A stretch of DNA of 64,000 bases. Origin: Ruminococcus sp. (GTDB lineage: Bacteria; Bacillota; Clostridia; Oscillospirales; Ruminococcaceae). The notes under the pieces are model-generated. The model saw only the letters and a program-made list of their open reading frames with translations, was not told the origin of the DNA and made no database searches. The DNA is taken from positions 1-64,000 of the forward strand of contig JAFXXD010000012.1 of the NCBI GenBank assembly GCA_017542475.1, in the 5' to 3' direction. Shown here piece after piece: positions 42,702 through 51,439 of the stretch (positions are counted from its first letter, which is position 1; each line of letters begins with the position of its first letter). The position numbers and the translations under genes are program-made.

Positions 42702-45257
42702 ATGAAAACGATAACAGTCGGGATAACAGCCCACGTTGATTCGGGAAAGACCACGCTTGCCGAGGCTATGCTCTACACAAGCGGACAGATGAGAAAGCTC
42801 GGCAGAGTTGACGACGGCAGTTCCTCGCTTGATACGGATTCTATCGAGAGGGACAGAGGTATCACCATATTCGCTCACCAAGCCGAATTCACGGCAGGCG
42901 ATACGCGGATAATGCTGCTCGATACACCGGGACACGTCGATTTTTCGGCGGAGACCGAGCGAACGATGCAGGTTCTCGACTACGCTGTGCTTGTCATCAG
43001 CGGCACAGACGGCGTCCAGAGCCACACCTCCACGCTGTGGAAGCTGCTCAGACAGTACGAGGTCCCCGTCTTCATCTTCGTGAACAAAATGGACCTGATA
43101 TCCGCCGACAGAAGCGCGATACTCGCTGAGCTGAGGCGCAGGCTCTCGGCGGACTGCTGCGATTTCTCGGGAACTGACGCGGAAATATGCGAGAACGCTG
43201 CGACCTGCTGCGAGGAGCTTATGGACACCTACCTATCGGCGGGTTCACTCGCCGACTCTGACATAGCAAAGGCAGTCTCACAGCGCAGACTGTTCCCCTG
43301 CTGCTTCGGGTCGGCTCTGAAAATGGACGGCATAGACCGCTTCATAGACATGCTCGGCAGATTCACCGCAGAGCCTCAGCGCTCGGCTGAATTCGGGGCA
43401 AGCGTATACAAGATATCCTACGACCCGAAGGGTACGCGCCTGACACACCTGAAAGTCAACGGCGGAAAGCTCTCCGTAAGGGACGAGCTCACCTACATGG
43501 CGCAGGACGGCACGTCCGTGACGGGCAAGGTCAGCTCCGTGAGGTTCTACTCGGGCGAGAAGTTCCGCAACGCCGAATCCGCAGAAGCAGGCGAGATATG
43601 CGCGGTGACGGGTCTGAGCGGGACATACTCGGGACGGGGGCTCGGCAGCACCCGTGATGCGGGAGGCGCAGTCCTCGAGCCGATAATGACCTACCGTGTC
43701 AGGCTGCCCGAGGAGCGCAGCGTATACGATATCCTCGATGACCTCCGCCGCCTTGAGGACGAGGACCCGCAGCTCCACATCGTGTGGAATGAGCAGCTGC
43801 GGGAGATACACATTCAGCTGATGGGAGCGGTGCAGCTCGAGGTGCTGACACAGCGCATAGAGCTGAGATTCGGCTACAGGGTCAGCTTCGAGGACGGCGC
43901 GATAACCTACAGGGAGACTATCCGCGGCGCTGTCGAGGGAGTCGGGCACTACGAGCCGCTGCGACACTATGCGGAGGTACACCTGCTGATAGAGCCGCTC
44001 GGACGCGGTGAAGGGCTTGATTTCCGCGCGGACTGCCCCGAGGACGAGCTCGACCGCAACTGGCAGAGGCTGATACTCACGCATTTGAAAGAGAAAACGC
44101 ACATTGGTGTGCTGACGGGCTCGCCGATAACGGATATGAGGTTCACACTCAAAGCGGGGCGGGCTCACCTGAAGCACACCGAGGGCGGAGACTTCCGTCA
44201 GGCGACCTACAGAGCCGTCAGACAGGGACTGCGCTCAGCCGAAAGCGTGCTCCTCGAGCCGTACTACGACTATGAGCTCGAGGTGCCGAGCGAGTGCGTG
44301 GGACGCGCTATCTCGGACTTGCAGCATTTCAGCGCGGAATTCGGTCAGCCCGAGCCAGCGGGCGAGATGTCGGTCATAAGGGGAAGTGCTCCCGCCGCCG
44401 AGATAGGCACGTACCAGATGGACGTCATCGGCTACACACGCGGAAAAGGAAAGCTGATGTGTACGTTCGCGGGCTACCGCGAGTGCCACGACGCCGAGCG
44501 TGTGATCTCCGATATTGCCTACAACTGCGACGCCGATGTCGAAAATTCGGCAGATTCGGTGTTCTGCTCGCACGGAGCGGGCTACGTCGTAAAATGGAAC
44601 GAAGTCCCCGAGCATATGCACCTGCCCTCGTGTATGGCGGACGGAGCTCCCGCAGAGGACGCAGATACTGCAAGGATACGCAGATTTGCTGAAAAAACTG
44701 TCTCCGACGAGGAGCTTATGGCGATATTCGAGCGCACCTACGGCAAGCTCGACCGCGACCCGCACCGCGCCTTCAGGAAGACAAAGGCTGTCCAGCCCGA
44801 TATCAAAAACGTCAAGCCCGTCGAGTACGAGGGGCCTAATTACCTGCTCGTGGACGGCTACAACATCATCTTCGCTTGGGACGAGCTCAGGAAGACAGCC
44901 GATGAAAACCTCGATGCGGCACGCGCGGAGCTCATAAATATGATGTGCAGCTATCAGGGCTGCACGGGCTATGAGATAATCGTTGTTTTCGACGCGTACA
45001 GGGTCAAGGGCAGACACCGCGACGTCGAGAAATACTACAACATCAGCATCGTTTACACCAAGGAGTCCGAGACCGCCGACAGCTACATCGAGCGCGTCTC
45101 TCATGAGCTCTCAAAGAAGCACAGGGTATTTGTCGCAACCTCCGACGGGCTCGAGCAGATGATAATCCTCGGCAACGGAGCGATGAGGCTCTCCGCGGCA
45201 GAGCTCTATCAGCGCTACATAGCCGCGGGAGAAGCGATGCGGGAATATATGAAATAA
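42702..45257 (+). CDS. TetM-like ribosomal GTPase fused to a YacP/Rae1-type NYN nuclease domain
   Basis: An 851-residue protein. Residues about 1-640 are an EF-G/TetM-type translational GTPase: G1 AHVDSGKTT, switch II DTPGHVDF, G4 NKMD, and domain V ending EVPEHMHL. After a linker, residues 713-851 form a complete YacP/NYN domain: LLVDGYNII (D718), VVFDAYRV (D764), ETADSYIE (D793), ATSDGLEQ (D815). In Bacillus the stand-alone YacP (Rae1) cuts mRNA in the ribosomal A site. The fusion thus suggests a factor that enters the A site and cleaves mRNA or acts in ribosome rescue; it may be misread as a tetracycline-resistance gene. The domains are seen; the activity is inferred. Confidence 0.9.
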   Translation: MKTITVGITAHVDSGKTTLAEAMLYTSGQMRKLGRVDDGSSSLDTDSIERDRGITIFAHQAEFTAGDTRIMLLDTPGHVDFSAETERTMQVLDYAVLVISGTDGVQSHTSTLWKLLRQYEVPVFIFVNKMDLISADRSAILAELRRRLSADCCDFSGTDAEICENAATCCEELMDTYLSAGSLADSDIAKAVSQRRLFPCCFGSALKMDGIDRFIDMLGRFTAEPQRSAEFGASVYKISYDPKGTRLTHLKVNGGKLSVRDELTYMAQDGTSVTGKVSSVRFYSGEKFRNAESAEAGEICAVTGLSGTYSGRGLGSTRDAGGAVLEPIMTYRVRLPEERSVYDILDDLRRLEDEDPQLHIVWNEQLREIHIQLMGAVQLEVLTQRIELRFGYRVSFEDGAITYRETIRGAVEGVGHYEPLRHYAEVHLLIEPLGRGEGLDFRADCPEDELDRNWQRLILTHLKEKTHIGVLTGSPITDMRFTLKAGRAHLKHTEGGDFRQATYRAVRQGLRSAESVLLEPYYDYELEVPSECVGRAISDLQHFSAEFGQPEPAGEMSVIRGSAPAAEIGTYQMDVIGYTRGKGKLMCTFAGYRECHDAERVISDIAYNCDADVENSADSVFCSHGAGYVVKWNEVPEHMHLPSCMADGAPAEDADTARIRRFAEKTVSDEELMAIFERTYGKLDRDPHRAFRKTKAVQPDIKNVKPVEYEGPNYLLVDGYNIIFAWDELRKTADENLDAARAELINMMCSYQGCTGYEIIVVFDAYRVKGRHRDVEKYYNISIVYTKESETADSYIERVSHELSKKHRVFVATSDGLEQMIILGNGAMRLSAAELYQRYIAAGEAMREYMK

Positions 45258-45260
45258 AAA

Positions 45261-45286
45261 AAGAGAGCCGAAGCTCTCTTTTTTTA
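45261..45286. terminator. Bidirectional terminator between the fusion gene and rnpB
   Basis: Stem AAGAGAGC / GCTCTCTT with a CGAA tetraloop, T-run on the + side and a matching A-run before it for the reverse strand. It ends both the GTPase-NYN operon and rnpB. Confidence 0.9.
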
Positions 45287-45287
45287 T

Positions 45288-45628
45288 TGACCAGACCGAT
45301 AAGCCGGGTTCTGTCGTGCGCGGCAATTTATCTACGCTCATCGTCGCCGATGAGCTCAAGCCGTCATTACCTCGTATCCGCCGAGCAGACGTTGAGATAC
45401 GAAGCACCAATAGACGTTGCATCGGGTAGGGTTTACATAGCTGTGCAGTCTCCTGCACACTGGTGAGCTCTTACCTCGCCTTTCCATCCTTACCGCATAA
45501 AGCGGCGGTATATCTCTGTTGCACTTGCCCTAAGGTCGCCCTCGGCTGCCGTTAGCAGCTACCCTGCTCTGTGATGCCCGGACTTTCCTCATAAACTAAA
45601 ACGTTTCCGCTGCCGCGTAGTCTGCTCA
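45288..45628 (-). ncRNA. rnpB: RNase P RNA
   Basis: The reverse strand carries the conserved 5' core GAGGAAAGTCCGGGC (45590-45576), the AGGGTAGC and AAGGGCAAG-type helices, and the universal 3' element ACAGAACCCGGCTTA. P1 is formed by GAGCAGAC at the 5' end and GTCTGGTC at the 3' end with one mismatch. The length of about 340 bases fits the bacterial type A form. This catalytic RNA trims the 5' leaders of tRNA precursors. Ends are estimated from the promoter and P1. Confidence 0.95.
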
Positions 45629-45634
45629 CCTAAC

Positions 45635-45663
45635 AGTTTAACATTTTATTCGTGTTTTGTCAA
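45635..45663 (-). promoter_or_regulatory. rnpB promoter
   Basis: On the reverse strand TTGACA (45663-45658), 17 bases, TAAACT (45640-45635), placing the start near 45628. Confidence 0.75.
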
Positions 45664-45739
45664 GCAGCAGGAGCAATGAGTGCCGTCTTTCAGTGTTCGG
45701 ATATTTCTCCATGATGTCTATTAAACAGCTCAGACACAA

Positions 45740-45898
45740 GGGCTTTGCCCCGAACCCCGAAGGGGATCACAGTTCCCCCGCCCCGAATTTTGTTGACGCT
45801 CGCAAGCTCGCTCACTCTGTAAAAAAAGGCTCAGTCTGCTTTCAGCGGAGAGCAATTTGCAGGGGACGGCATCCCCGACGTCCCGTTTTCGGGTGACC
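45740..45898. repeat. Hairpin-rich intergenic repeat, degenerate
   Basis: A noncoding stretch with short hairpins: GGGC-TTT-GCCC (45740-45750), CCCC-GAA-GGGG (45755-45765), GGGGA-CGGCA-TCCCC (45862-45876), CCCG-TTTT-CGGG (45882-45893). Its style resembles the better-preserved array at 53620-53778. A reading frame of 79 codons crosses it but has no ribosome-binding site or family likeness. The rest of the gap 45629-46113 holds the rnpB and next-gene promoters and AT-rich sequence. Confidence 0.45.
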
Positions 45899-46028
45899 GT
45901 AATGTTCCAACCATTGTAAAAGAAATTATTAATATAACAAACAGTATAAAGAATTATTCACCTTCAAGATGATTGTTACTAAAATTCCCTAAAAATGCAA
46001 ATAAATTGCAAATTTTTCATTGCAGTGC

Positions 46029-46057
46029 TTGATTTTTCTCATCTGATGTGCTATAGT
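46029..46057 (+). promoter_or_regulatory. Promoter of the sortase-substrate gene
   Basis: TTGATT (46029-46034), 17 bases, TATAGT (46052-46057), about 50 bases before the ATG at 46114. The leader includes GGGGGAATCCCCC, a small hairpin. Confidence 0.7.
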
Positions 46058-46113
46058 ATGGTTGTACAAGGGGGAATCCCCCGAAACATGGGTAAATAAA
46101 AAGGAGAATAAAT

Positions 46114-46788
46114 ATGAAAAAGTCAATTTCACTCATCGCAGCAGCTGCTATGGCTGCTTCACTCACACTCGCAGGTACTATGAGCGCATACGCTGACGAG
46201 GAGCCCACTACTCAGGCTTCCACCGAGGCTGCTACACAGCCTGAGGCTTCTATCAGTATCGAGGACATCACAGGCAAGTGGAAGTATGAAGTCAACAATT
46301 CCACAGACGACAAGGAAGGCGGTATCGTCGAGGTCAAGGCTGACAGCACCTACACATTCACAAAGGAAGGCAGCGACTCCGAGACAGGTACAGTCAAGAT
46401 CGGCACCGAGGAGATCGGCGGCTCTTATCTCACTACTGTAAACTTCTATGTAGGTGAGGAAATGAGCTTTGGCGGCTACTACCACGCCGACACCGATTCT
46501 ATCTCTATCGGCAACGGCGGTACTGCTCAGCTTGTACGCTACAACGGCGAGGCTGAGACTACTACCACAACAGAGGCTGAGACAACAACTGCCACCTCCA
46601 CTGATACTACAGCTTCAACTTCAACTTCTACAACATCAACAACGACCACTGCCGCTACAACTACGGCAAAGGCTACAACTACAGGTTCGGGCTCTCCCAG
46701 TACAGGTGTTGCCTTCCCCGCAATGGCTATTGCAGGCGTAGGCGCAGCAATTGCTACAGCATTCGTTCTCAGAAAGAAAGAGGACTGA
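46114..46788 (+). CDS. Secreted surface protein with Thr-rich stalk and variant sortase signal
   Basis: A 224-residue protein: signal peptide 1-27 (cut at AYA-DEE), a small globular domain (about 45-145: GKWKYEVNNS, FYVGEEMSFGGYYHA; lipocalin-like strands), a Thr/Ala/Ser stalk (about 150-190), then SPSTG, a hydrophobic segment and RKKED. The last part has the layout of a sortase signal with SPSTG in place of LPxTG. It was probably anchored to peptidoglycan or the membrane. The globular part is unassigned. Ribosome-binding site AAAGGAGAATAA. Monocistronic. Confidence 0.78.
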   Translation: MKKSISLIAAAAMAASLTLAGTMSAYADEEPTTQASTEAATQPEASISIEDITGKWKYEVNNSTDDKEGGIVEVKADSTYTFTKEGSDSETGTVKIGTEEIGGSYLTTVNFYVGEEMSFGGYYHADTDSISIGNGGTAQLVRYNGEAETTTTTEAETTTATSTDTTASTSTSTTSTTTTAATTTAKATTTGSGSPSTGVAFPAMAIAGVGAAIATAFVLRKKED

Positions 46789-46808
46789 TCAATAACTGAA
46801 TCATTTGG

Positions 46809-46836
46809 AAGCGGCACCTTCAGGGTGCCGCTTTTT
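46809..46836. terminator. Shared terminator that contains the PBP stop codon
   Basis: Stem AAGCGGCACC / GGTGCCGCTT with T-run on the + strand. The convergent PBP gene ends inside it: its last codons (K-A-A-P-stop) form the arm and loop on the reverse strand. Confidence 0.85.
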
Positions 46837-48421
46837 CGTTTATTATGCCGTCCGCTATCTCCGCGAATACGGGTGCTGCCGCATCATTGCCGTAGCCGCC
46901 GTCCTCGACCAGCACCGTCACCGCATAGGTCGGCGAGCTTGACGGGAAAAAGCCCGTTATCCACGCGTGGCAGAGCTCCTCGCCGTCCTCATCGAAGCGA
47001 CCCGTCTGAGCGGTCGAGGTCTTGGCTCCCACTCGGATATATCGTGGGCGTGCCTTTGAGCTGTCATTGAGGTAGACCGCCTCTATCATCATTTTCCGCA
47101 GCTGAGCGGCTGTCTCGGAGCTCATAACGCGTGAACTCCGCGGCGGCTTCTCGTTCCCGACTGTCTCGCCGTCCACAGTTATACCGCGTACTATCGTCAG
47201 GAGCGGGAGCTCCCCGCCATTGGCTATCGCACAGGTGAGGGCGTTAATCTGCAGGGGCGTCGCCGTGAGCCTGCCCTGTCCGAATGAGAAGTTCGCCAGC
47301 TCCGCGGGGACGAGCAGCTCCTTTTCCGTGGGGAGCACTCCCGCAGAAGCCGTCATTCCCGCACAGAGGTATATCTCCCGCCCGAAGCCGAGCTCCGACG
47401 CGAGCGTGCGGAACCTCTGCGGGTCGAGGAGCTGACTCAGCGCGATGAAGTAGGTGTTGCAGGAGTTCGTCATCGCCTCTGACATTGTCTGTATGCCGTG
47501 CCCGTCGTATTTGTGGCAGTGAAAGAGCTGTCCGCCGATGTCGATACTGCCCGTGCAGTCGTAGACGTAGCCTCCCAAGTCCTCGTTTATACCCTCACAG
47601 GCGGTGACGAGCTTGAAAGCCGAGCCCACGCTGTACGAGTAGAGGGCGCGGTCGATGAGCGGACTGCGCTCGTCCGTGAGAGCCGCGCCGATATCGTCAA
47701 CTCTGAACTGCGGGAAGCTCGCGAGAGCCAGTATCTCGCCTGTTTCCACGTCTGTGACCACTATCGCTCCCTTGTCGATACTGCGTCCCGCACGCTCGCA
47801 GATACGCTGTATGCGGCTGTCGAGGGTGGTGACTACTCCCGTTTTCTGCTTCGTACTGCGGATAATGTCCCTGTCCGCGCCGATGAGGACGTTACCGAAG
47901 CCGTCAGTCGAATAGGTCACGCTGTTCTCCATATTGCCGCCGCGAAGTATGCGGTCATAGGCGTACTCGATCCCCGAAGCTCCCCTGCCCTCGGACAGGT
48001 AGCCGACTACGTGCGGTGCTGTCATATCCTCGACGTAGCGGTCGGGAATATCGAAGAAGGTCAGCCCAGCCGAATCCTCGCCGCGGCGGGTACACCGAAA
48101 CGCGAAAGGTCTGCCCGCCTTGTACTTTTCCCGCACGTAGGAGCTGTCCTGCGCGATGTCAAGCAGCTCGCCGAGCGTGACCGCAGACGGCACAGCCACC
48201 GCGACTACGGAGCTCCCGCTGTTCGTGAGCGGGACGAAATTGCGGTCAAATACAGTGCCCTGTGTGTCGCCCGCATTTATCGTAACGAAGGAGCTGTCCT
48301 CAGCTGTGCGGACATACTCGCGCTTCTGCGAGAGCCGCAGATAGTTCCACGCCAGCACCGTGAACATCACGAAAAATGCCGCTGTAAGTATGAGTATGCC
48401 GCGCTCGGAGCGTCTGCGCAT
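46820..48421 (-). CDS. Class B penicillin-binding protein (transpeptidase)
   Basis: A 533-residue protein with one N-terminal membrane anchor (residues about 8-28), a dimerisation region with GTVFDRNFVPL, and a transpeptidase domain with the three active-site motifs: SAFK (in YSVGSAFKLVT), SCN (in MTNSCNTYF) and KTS (in GAKTSTAQTG). It cross-links peptidoglycan outside the membrane. It lacks PASTA domains and is shorter than SpoVD/PBP2x, resembling Clostridial PbpA-like septal or sporulation enzymes. Ribosome-binding site AGGTGAT lies in the 3' arm of a leader hairpin. Confidence 0.9.
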   Translation of the reverse strand: MRRRSERGILILTAAFFVMFTVLAWNYLRLSQKREYVRTAEDSSFVTINAGDTQGTVFDRNFVPLTNSGSSVVAVAVPSAVTLGELLDIAQDSSYVREKYKAGRPFAFRCTRRGEDSAGLTFFDIPDRYVEDMTAPHVVGYLSEGRGASGIEYAYDRILRGGNMENSVTYSTDGFGNVLIGADRDIIRSTKQKTGVVTTLDSRIQRICERAGRSIDKGAIVVTDVETGEILALASFPQFRVDDIGAALTDERSPLIDRALYSYSVGSAFKLVTACEGINEDLGGYVYDCTGSIDIGGQLFHCHKYDGHGIQTMSEAMTNSCNTYFIALSQLLDPQRFRTLASELGFGREIYLCAGMTASAGVLPTEKELLVPAELANFSFGQGRLTATPLQINALTCAIANGGELPLLTIVRGITVDGETVGNEKPPRSSRVMSSETAAQLRKMMIEAVYLNDSSKARPRYIRVGAKTSTAQTGRFDEDGEELCHAWITGFFPSSSPTYAVTVLVEDGGYGNDAAAPVFAEIADGIINEKAAP

Positions 48422-48430
48422 AAAAAATCA

Positions 48431-48459
48431 CCTCACAGGTAGTGTTTCCCTGTGAGGTG
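48431..48459 (-). promoter_or_regulatory. Leader hairpin covering the PBP ribosome-binding site
   Basis: On the reverse strand CCTCACAGG and CCTGTGAGG pair around GAAACACTA, followed by TGATTTTTT and the ATG. The Shine-Dalgarno AGGTGA overlaps the 3' arm. A TATAAT (48467-48462, reverse strand) sits just before it, so the hairpin would be the very start of the transcript. It could restrict translation or act as an attenuator. Confidence 0.55.
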
Positions 48460-48482
48460 AGATTATACTGTGAAAACCACGT

Positions 48483-48917
48483 TCATTCGAGCACAATGGT
48501 AAAAGGTCCGTCGTTGACGAGCTCGACCTTCATATCAGCGCCGAATATGCCCGTCTCTACGTGCTTTCCCTTGCTTCGGCAGTAGTCCACGAAGTAGTTG
48601 TACAGGCGCTCCGCCTCGTCTGGCTTGCCCGCCTGTATGAAGTTCGGACGGTTGCCCTTGCGGCAGTCGGCGTACAGCGTGAACTGCGATACCACGAGCA
48701 GCTCCCCGCCCACGTCTGCGAGCGAGAGGTTTATCTTGCCGTTCTCGTCCGAGAATATCCGCAGATTTATCAGCTTGTCGGCAAGTCGGCGGCAGTCCTC
48801 CTCGGTGTCGCCCTGTCCCACACCGAGCAGCACAAGATAGCCCGTGCCTATGCGTCCCGTGACCTCTCCGTCAACAGACACGCTCGCGGAGGTAACTCTC
48901 TGCAATACTATCCGCAT
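48483..48917 (-). CDS. dtd: D-aminoacyl-tRNA deacylase
   Basis: A 144-residue DTD with both signature motifs: SQFTL ([12 protein letters not shown]) and a Gly-Pro loop NDGPFTI near the C-terminus. It hydrolyses D-aminoacyl-tRNAs, removing D-tyrosine and others from tRNA. The start [13 protein letters not shown] is typical; its ribosome-binding site GTAAGGAAG includes the stop region of the GH42 gene, 3 bases upstream. Last gene of the argR-recN operon. The PBP promoter follows. Confidence 0.96.
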   Translation of the reverse strand: MRIVLQRVTSASVSVDGEVTGRIGTGYLVLLGVGQGDTEEDCRRLADKLINLRIFSDENGKINLSLADVGGELLVVSQFTLYADCRKGNRPNFIQAGKPDEAERLYNYFVDYCRSKGKHVETGIFGADMKVELVNDGPFTIVLE

Positions 48918-48920
48918 AGC

Positions 48921-50891
48921 TTACTTCCTTACGATGTCCATCTCGAACGGCTGGAGCTCAAGCTTGTCCTTGCCCATTGAGGATATCATACTGTACATCG
49001 GCTTCGGGAGCGGTATCGTCTTGGGCTTGTCGGTGTTGTTGAAGAAGCAGATGTACTCGTCTCTGCCGTTGGTACGTGTCGTGACCTCTATGCCGTGCGG
49101 AAGTCCCTTCAGCTTAGGTATGCCCGTCTGCATCATAAGGTTGGAGGCAAAGTTCTCGTAGAAGTCTGCCTTCAGCACCGTGCCGACGTAGTATGCAACA
49201 CCGTTGCAGTACCTGTTCATCGTGACCGCGGGTATGCAGCGGTAGTAGCCCTCGTTGTACTCTGCATAAGCCTTGGCTGTCGTGGGCTGGAGGAGGTCGC
49301 ACCACTGCGAGCACCTGAACTCATTGCCCGCGAAGTCGCGGATAACCTGCATATCGCTTCCTATCGGGTCGTACTCGGTTATCTCCGCGCCGACGAGCTC
49401 CTTGAACACCGTCGGGAGCGTATCCATAATGCAGTTGTTGTGCTCGTCCTTGACGCCGCTCCTTGTCGTCAGCACGAGAGTTCCGCCGTTGATGACATAG
49501 CGGTAGAGGTTCTCGGTGACGGACTTCCTGTTCACGTAAAGTGACGGAGCAATTACGAGCTTGTATCCCGAAATATCGGTATCGGGCGATACAACGTCGA
49601 TGTTCGCACCGTAGTGCATAAACGCCGAATGGAACGCCTTGAGCTGTTCGAGATAGTAGAAGCCGTCCACCTGCGGCTGTATCTTAAACGCCGCGTCGGT
49701 CTCGGGCGAATATAGTATCGCGATGTCGGAGATTATCTCCGTATTGTCGAGTATACCGAGCTGCGACACGCTCTTGCAGAGCTCCGAGAATTCGAGGAAT
49801 CGGCGGTTCGGGACGTTGCTGTGGTCGAGTATGCCGTGCCAGTGCATCTCCGCGCCCGTAACAGCCGTTCTCCAGCGGAAGTGGAGCACGGTGTCGGCTC
49901 CGTGAGCGAAAGCCTGCAATGCGTAGCCCTTTATCTGACCCGGTCTCGGAGTCGGCGACATCGGGCACCAGCTGCCCGTGGGTCCGCTGAGCTGCTCCAT
50001 TACCCAGAAGTGCTTCTCCTTGACGCCGCGCATGAGGTCGAGGTGGAAGGCGTGCGAGTAATACTCGTTCGGGTCAACGGGTATGCGTATCGGCGGGTAG
50101 TTGTCGTAGGCGACGAAGTCCATAAGGTCGAAGAGCTTGTAGAAATCGGGGGTGTTCTCGCAGAACCACGTATTCGTGGTTATCGGTATCTTCGTGTCCT
50201 CAAGCCTTATCGTCAGCATAAGGTCTTTGACGTAGCCTGTTATGCTGTCGTTGCAGAAGCGGTACCAGTCAAGCGAAAGCGCGGGATTCTGCCACGCCTT
50301 CGGGTAAGCATTGGGCGGCTGGATCTGCTCGAAGGAGCTGTACTCGCCGCTCCACACGCTCGTGCCGAAAGCCTTGTTTATGCCGTCGAGGTCGTTGTAT
50401 TTATCCTTCAGCCAGTCGCGGAACAGCGACTTGCACACGTCACAGGTGCACGGGTAAGCCTCGAGCTCGTTGTCTATCTGCCACGCCGCAACTGCGGGAT
50501 TGCCCGCGTAGTGGCGTATCATCTGCTCGGTTATGCGCTTCGCGTAGAAGCGGAAGGTCGGGTTATTGATACAGCGGTGAGCACGTATGCCCGTCTGTAT
50601 GCGTCTGCCGTCGGGTCCTACCTGTACTATCTCGGGGTGAGCCTCGTACAGCCACAGCGGAGGGCAGTTCGTGGGCGTGCAGAGTATCGTTCCTATCGCA
50701 TAGCGCGAGAACGTCTTGACGACGTCATCGAGCCACGAGAAGTCGAACTCGCCGTCGCGCGGCTCGAGCCTCGACCACGCAAATTCAGCCACACGTATGA
50801 GCTTGACGCCCGTTCTTGCCATAGTCTCGGCGTCCTTGTCCCACATCTCCCTGTCCCACTGTTCGGGGTAGTAATCAACACCAATTTTCAT
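48921..50891 (-). CDS. Beta-galactosidase, GH42 family
   Basis: A 656-residue GH42 enzyme without a signal peptide, so cytoplasmic. Motifs: GVDYYPEQW at the start, acid/base Glu in WQIDNELEAY followed by the Cys cluster CTCDVC of the GH42 zinc site, nucleophile Glu in FWVMEQLSGPTG. An A4 beta-galactosidase C-terminal domain completes it. It removes terminal beta-galactose from galacto-oligosaccharides. The start at 50891 is preceded by AGGAGG and overlaps the stop of the phosphatase gene by 4 bases. An in-frame ATG upstream lies inside that gene. Confidence 0.93.
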   Translation of the reverse strand: MKIGVDYYPEQWDREMWDKDAETMARTGVKLIRVAEFAWSRLEPRDGEFDFSWLDDVVKTFSRYAIGTILCTPTNCPPLWLYEAHPEIVQVGPDGRRIQTGIRAHRCINNPTFRFYAKRITEQMIRHYAGNPAVAAWQIDNELEAYPCTCDVCKSLFRDWLKDKYNDLDGINKAFGTSVWSGEYSSFEQIQPPNAYPKAWQNPALSLDWYRFCNDSITGYVKDLMLTIRLEDTKIPITTNTWFCENTPDFYKLFDLMDFVAYDNYPPIRIPVDPNEYYSHAFHLDLMRGVKEKHFWVMEQLSGPTGSWCPMSPTPRPGQIKGYALQAFAHGADTVLHFRWRTAVTGAEMHWHGILDHSNVPNRRFLEFSELCKSVSQLGILDNTEIISDIAILYSPETDAAFKIQPQVDGFYYLEQLKAFHSAFMHYGANIDVVSPDTDISGYKLVIAPSLYVNRKSVTENLYRYVINGGTLVLTTRSGVKDEHNNCIMDTLPTVFKELVGAEITEYDPIGSDMQVIRDFAGNEFRCSQWCDLLQPTTAKAYAEYNEGYYRCIPAVTMNRYCNGVAYYVGTVLKADFYENFASNLMMQTGIPKLKGLPHGIEVTTRTNGRDEYICFFNNTDKPKTIPLPKPMYSMISSMGKDKLELQPFEMDIVRK

Positions 50892-51439
50892 GATGTGCCT
50901 CCTGTTATCGAATATTCTATTATCTGACAATTTCCCATAAACCAGCCGCTGTACTGCTCGGCTGTCATATCGTTGAAGTAGGTCTCTATCACGCGGCAGA
51001 CTCCTCCGTGGCTGACTATCAGCACGTTCTTGCCGCTGTATTTTTCGATGATATCATCGAGCGCGGAGTAGACCCTGTGCGAGAGCTGTAAGAGTGACTC
51101 GCCCGTCTTTCCCATACGCACCCCGAATTCGAGCTTGCCCTCGGCAAAGCCGTCCGTATAGCGTAACTTGCCCTCGAATGAGCCGTAGTCCCACTCGCGG
51201 AGCCTCTCATCCGTGACTATTTCAAGCCCGCACCTCTCGGCGACTGCACGCGCGGTCGTCTGCGCACGGAGCATAGGCGACGCGATGATGATGTCCACGT
51301 CTCCGAGCCGTTCGACCGCCTCCGCGAGCCCGTCCGCCTGCGCAAGACCTGTCTCGTTCAGCGGGAGGTCGGTAATGCCGAGGATAAGGTCGTCCCTGTT
51401 GTAATCGGTCTGCCCGTGGCGGGTAGAGTATATCTTCAT
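50888..51439 (-). CDS. Histidine phosphatase (phosphoglycerate-mutase-like)
   Basis: A 183-residue protein with the phosphohistidine motif STRHGQTDYN near residue 5, the RAQTTARAVAE segment, Glu in REWDYGSFEG, and second His in IVSHGGV. Small members of this family are phosphatases of varied substrates (CobC/GpmB-like) rather than glycolytic mutases. The start overlaps the recN stop (ATGA), and its own stop overlaps the GH42 start, so the three are translationally coupled. Confidence 0.92.
   Translation of the reverse strand: MKIYSTRHGQTDYNRDDLILGITDLPLNETGLAQADGLAEAVERLGDVDIIIASPMLRAQTTARAVAERCGLEIVTDERLREWDYGSFEGKLRYTDGFAEGKLEFGVRMGKTGESLLQLSHRVYSALDDIIEKYSGKNVLIVSHGGVCRVIETYFNDMTAEQYSGWFMGNCQIIEYSITGGTS

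Noticed and set aside
42702..45257. A tetracycline-resistance gene
   Set aside because: The GTPase is TetM-like, but the C-terminal NYN nuclease domain and chromosomal, non-mobile context make plain ribosomal protection against tetracycline an unsafe call; resistance would need testing.
45657..45896. A 79-codon forward frame in the rnpB-downstream intergenic region
   Set aside because: No ribosome-binding site, crosses several hairpins, and the predicted protein has no family features.
45740..45898. CRISPR array
   Set aside because: The short hairpins are not regularly spaced identical repeats and there are no spacers or cas genes.
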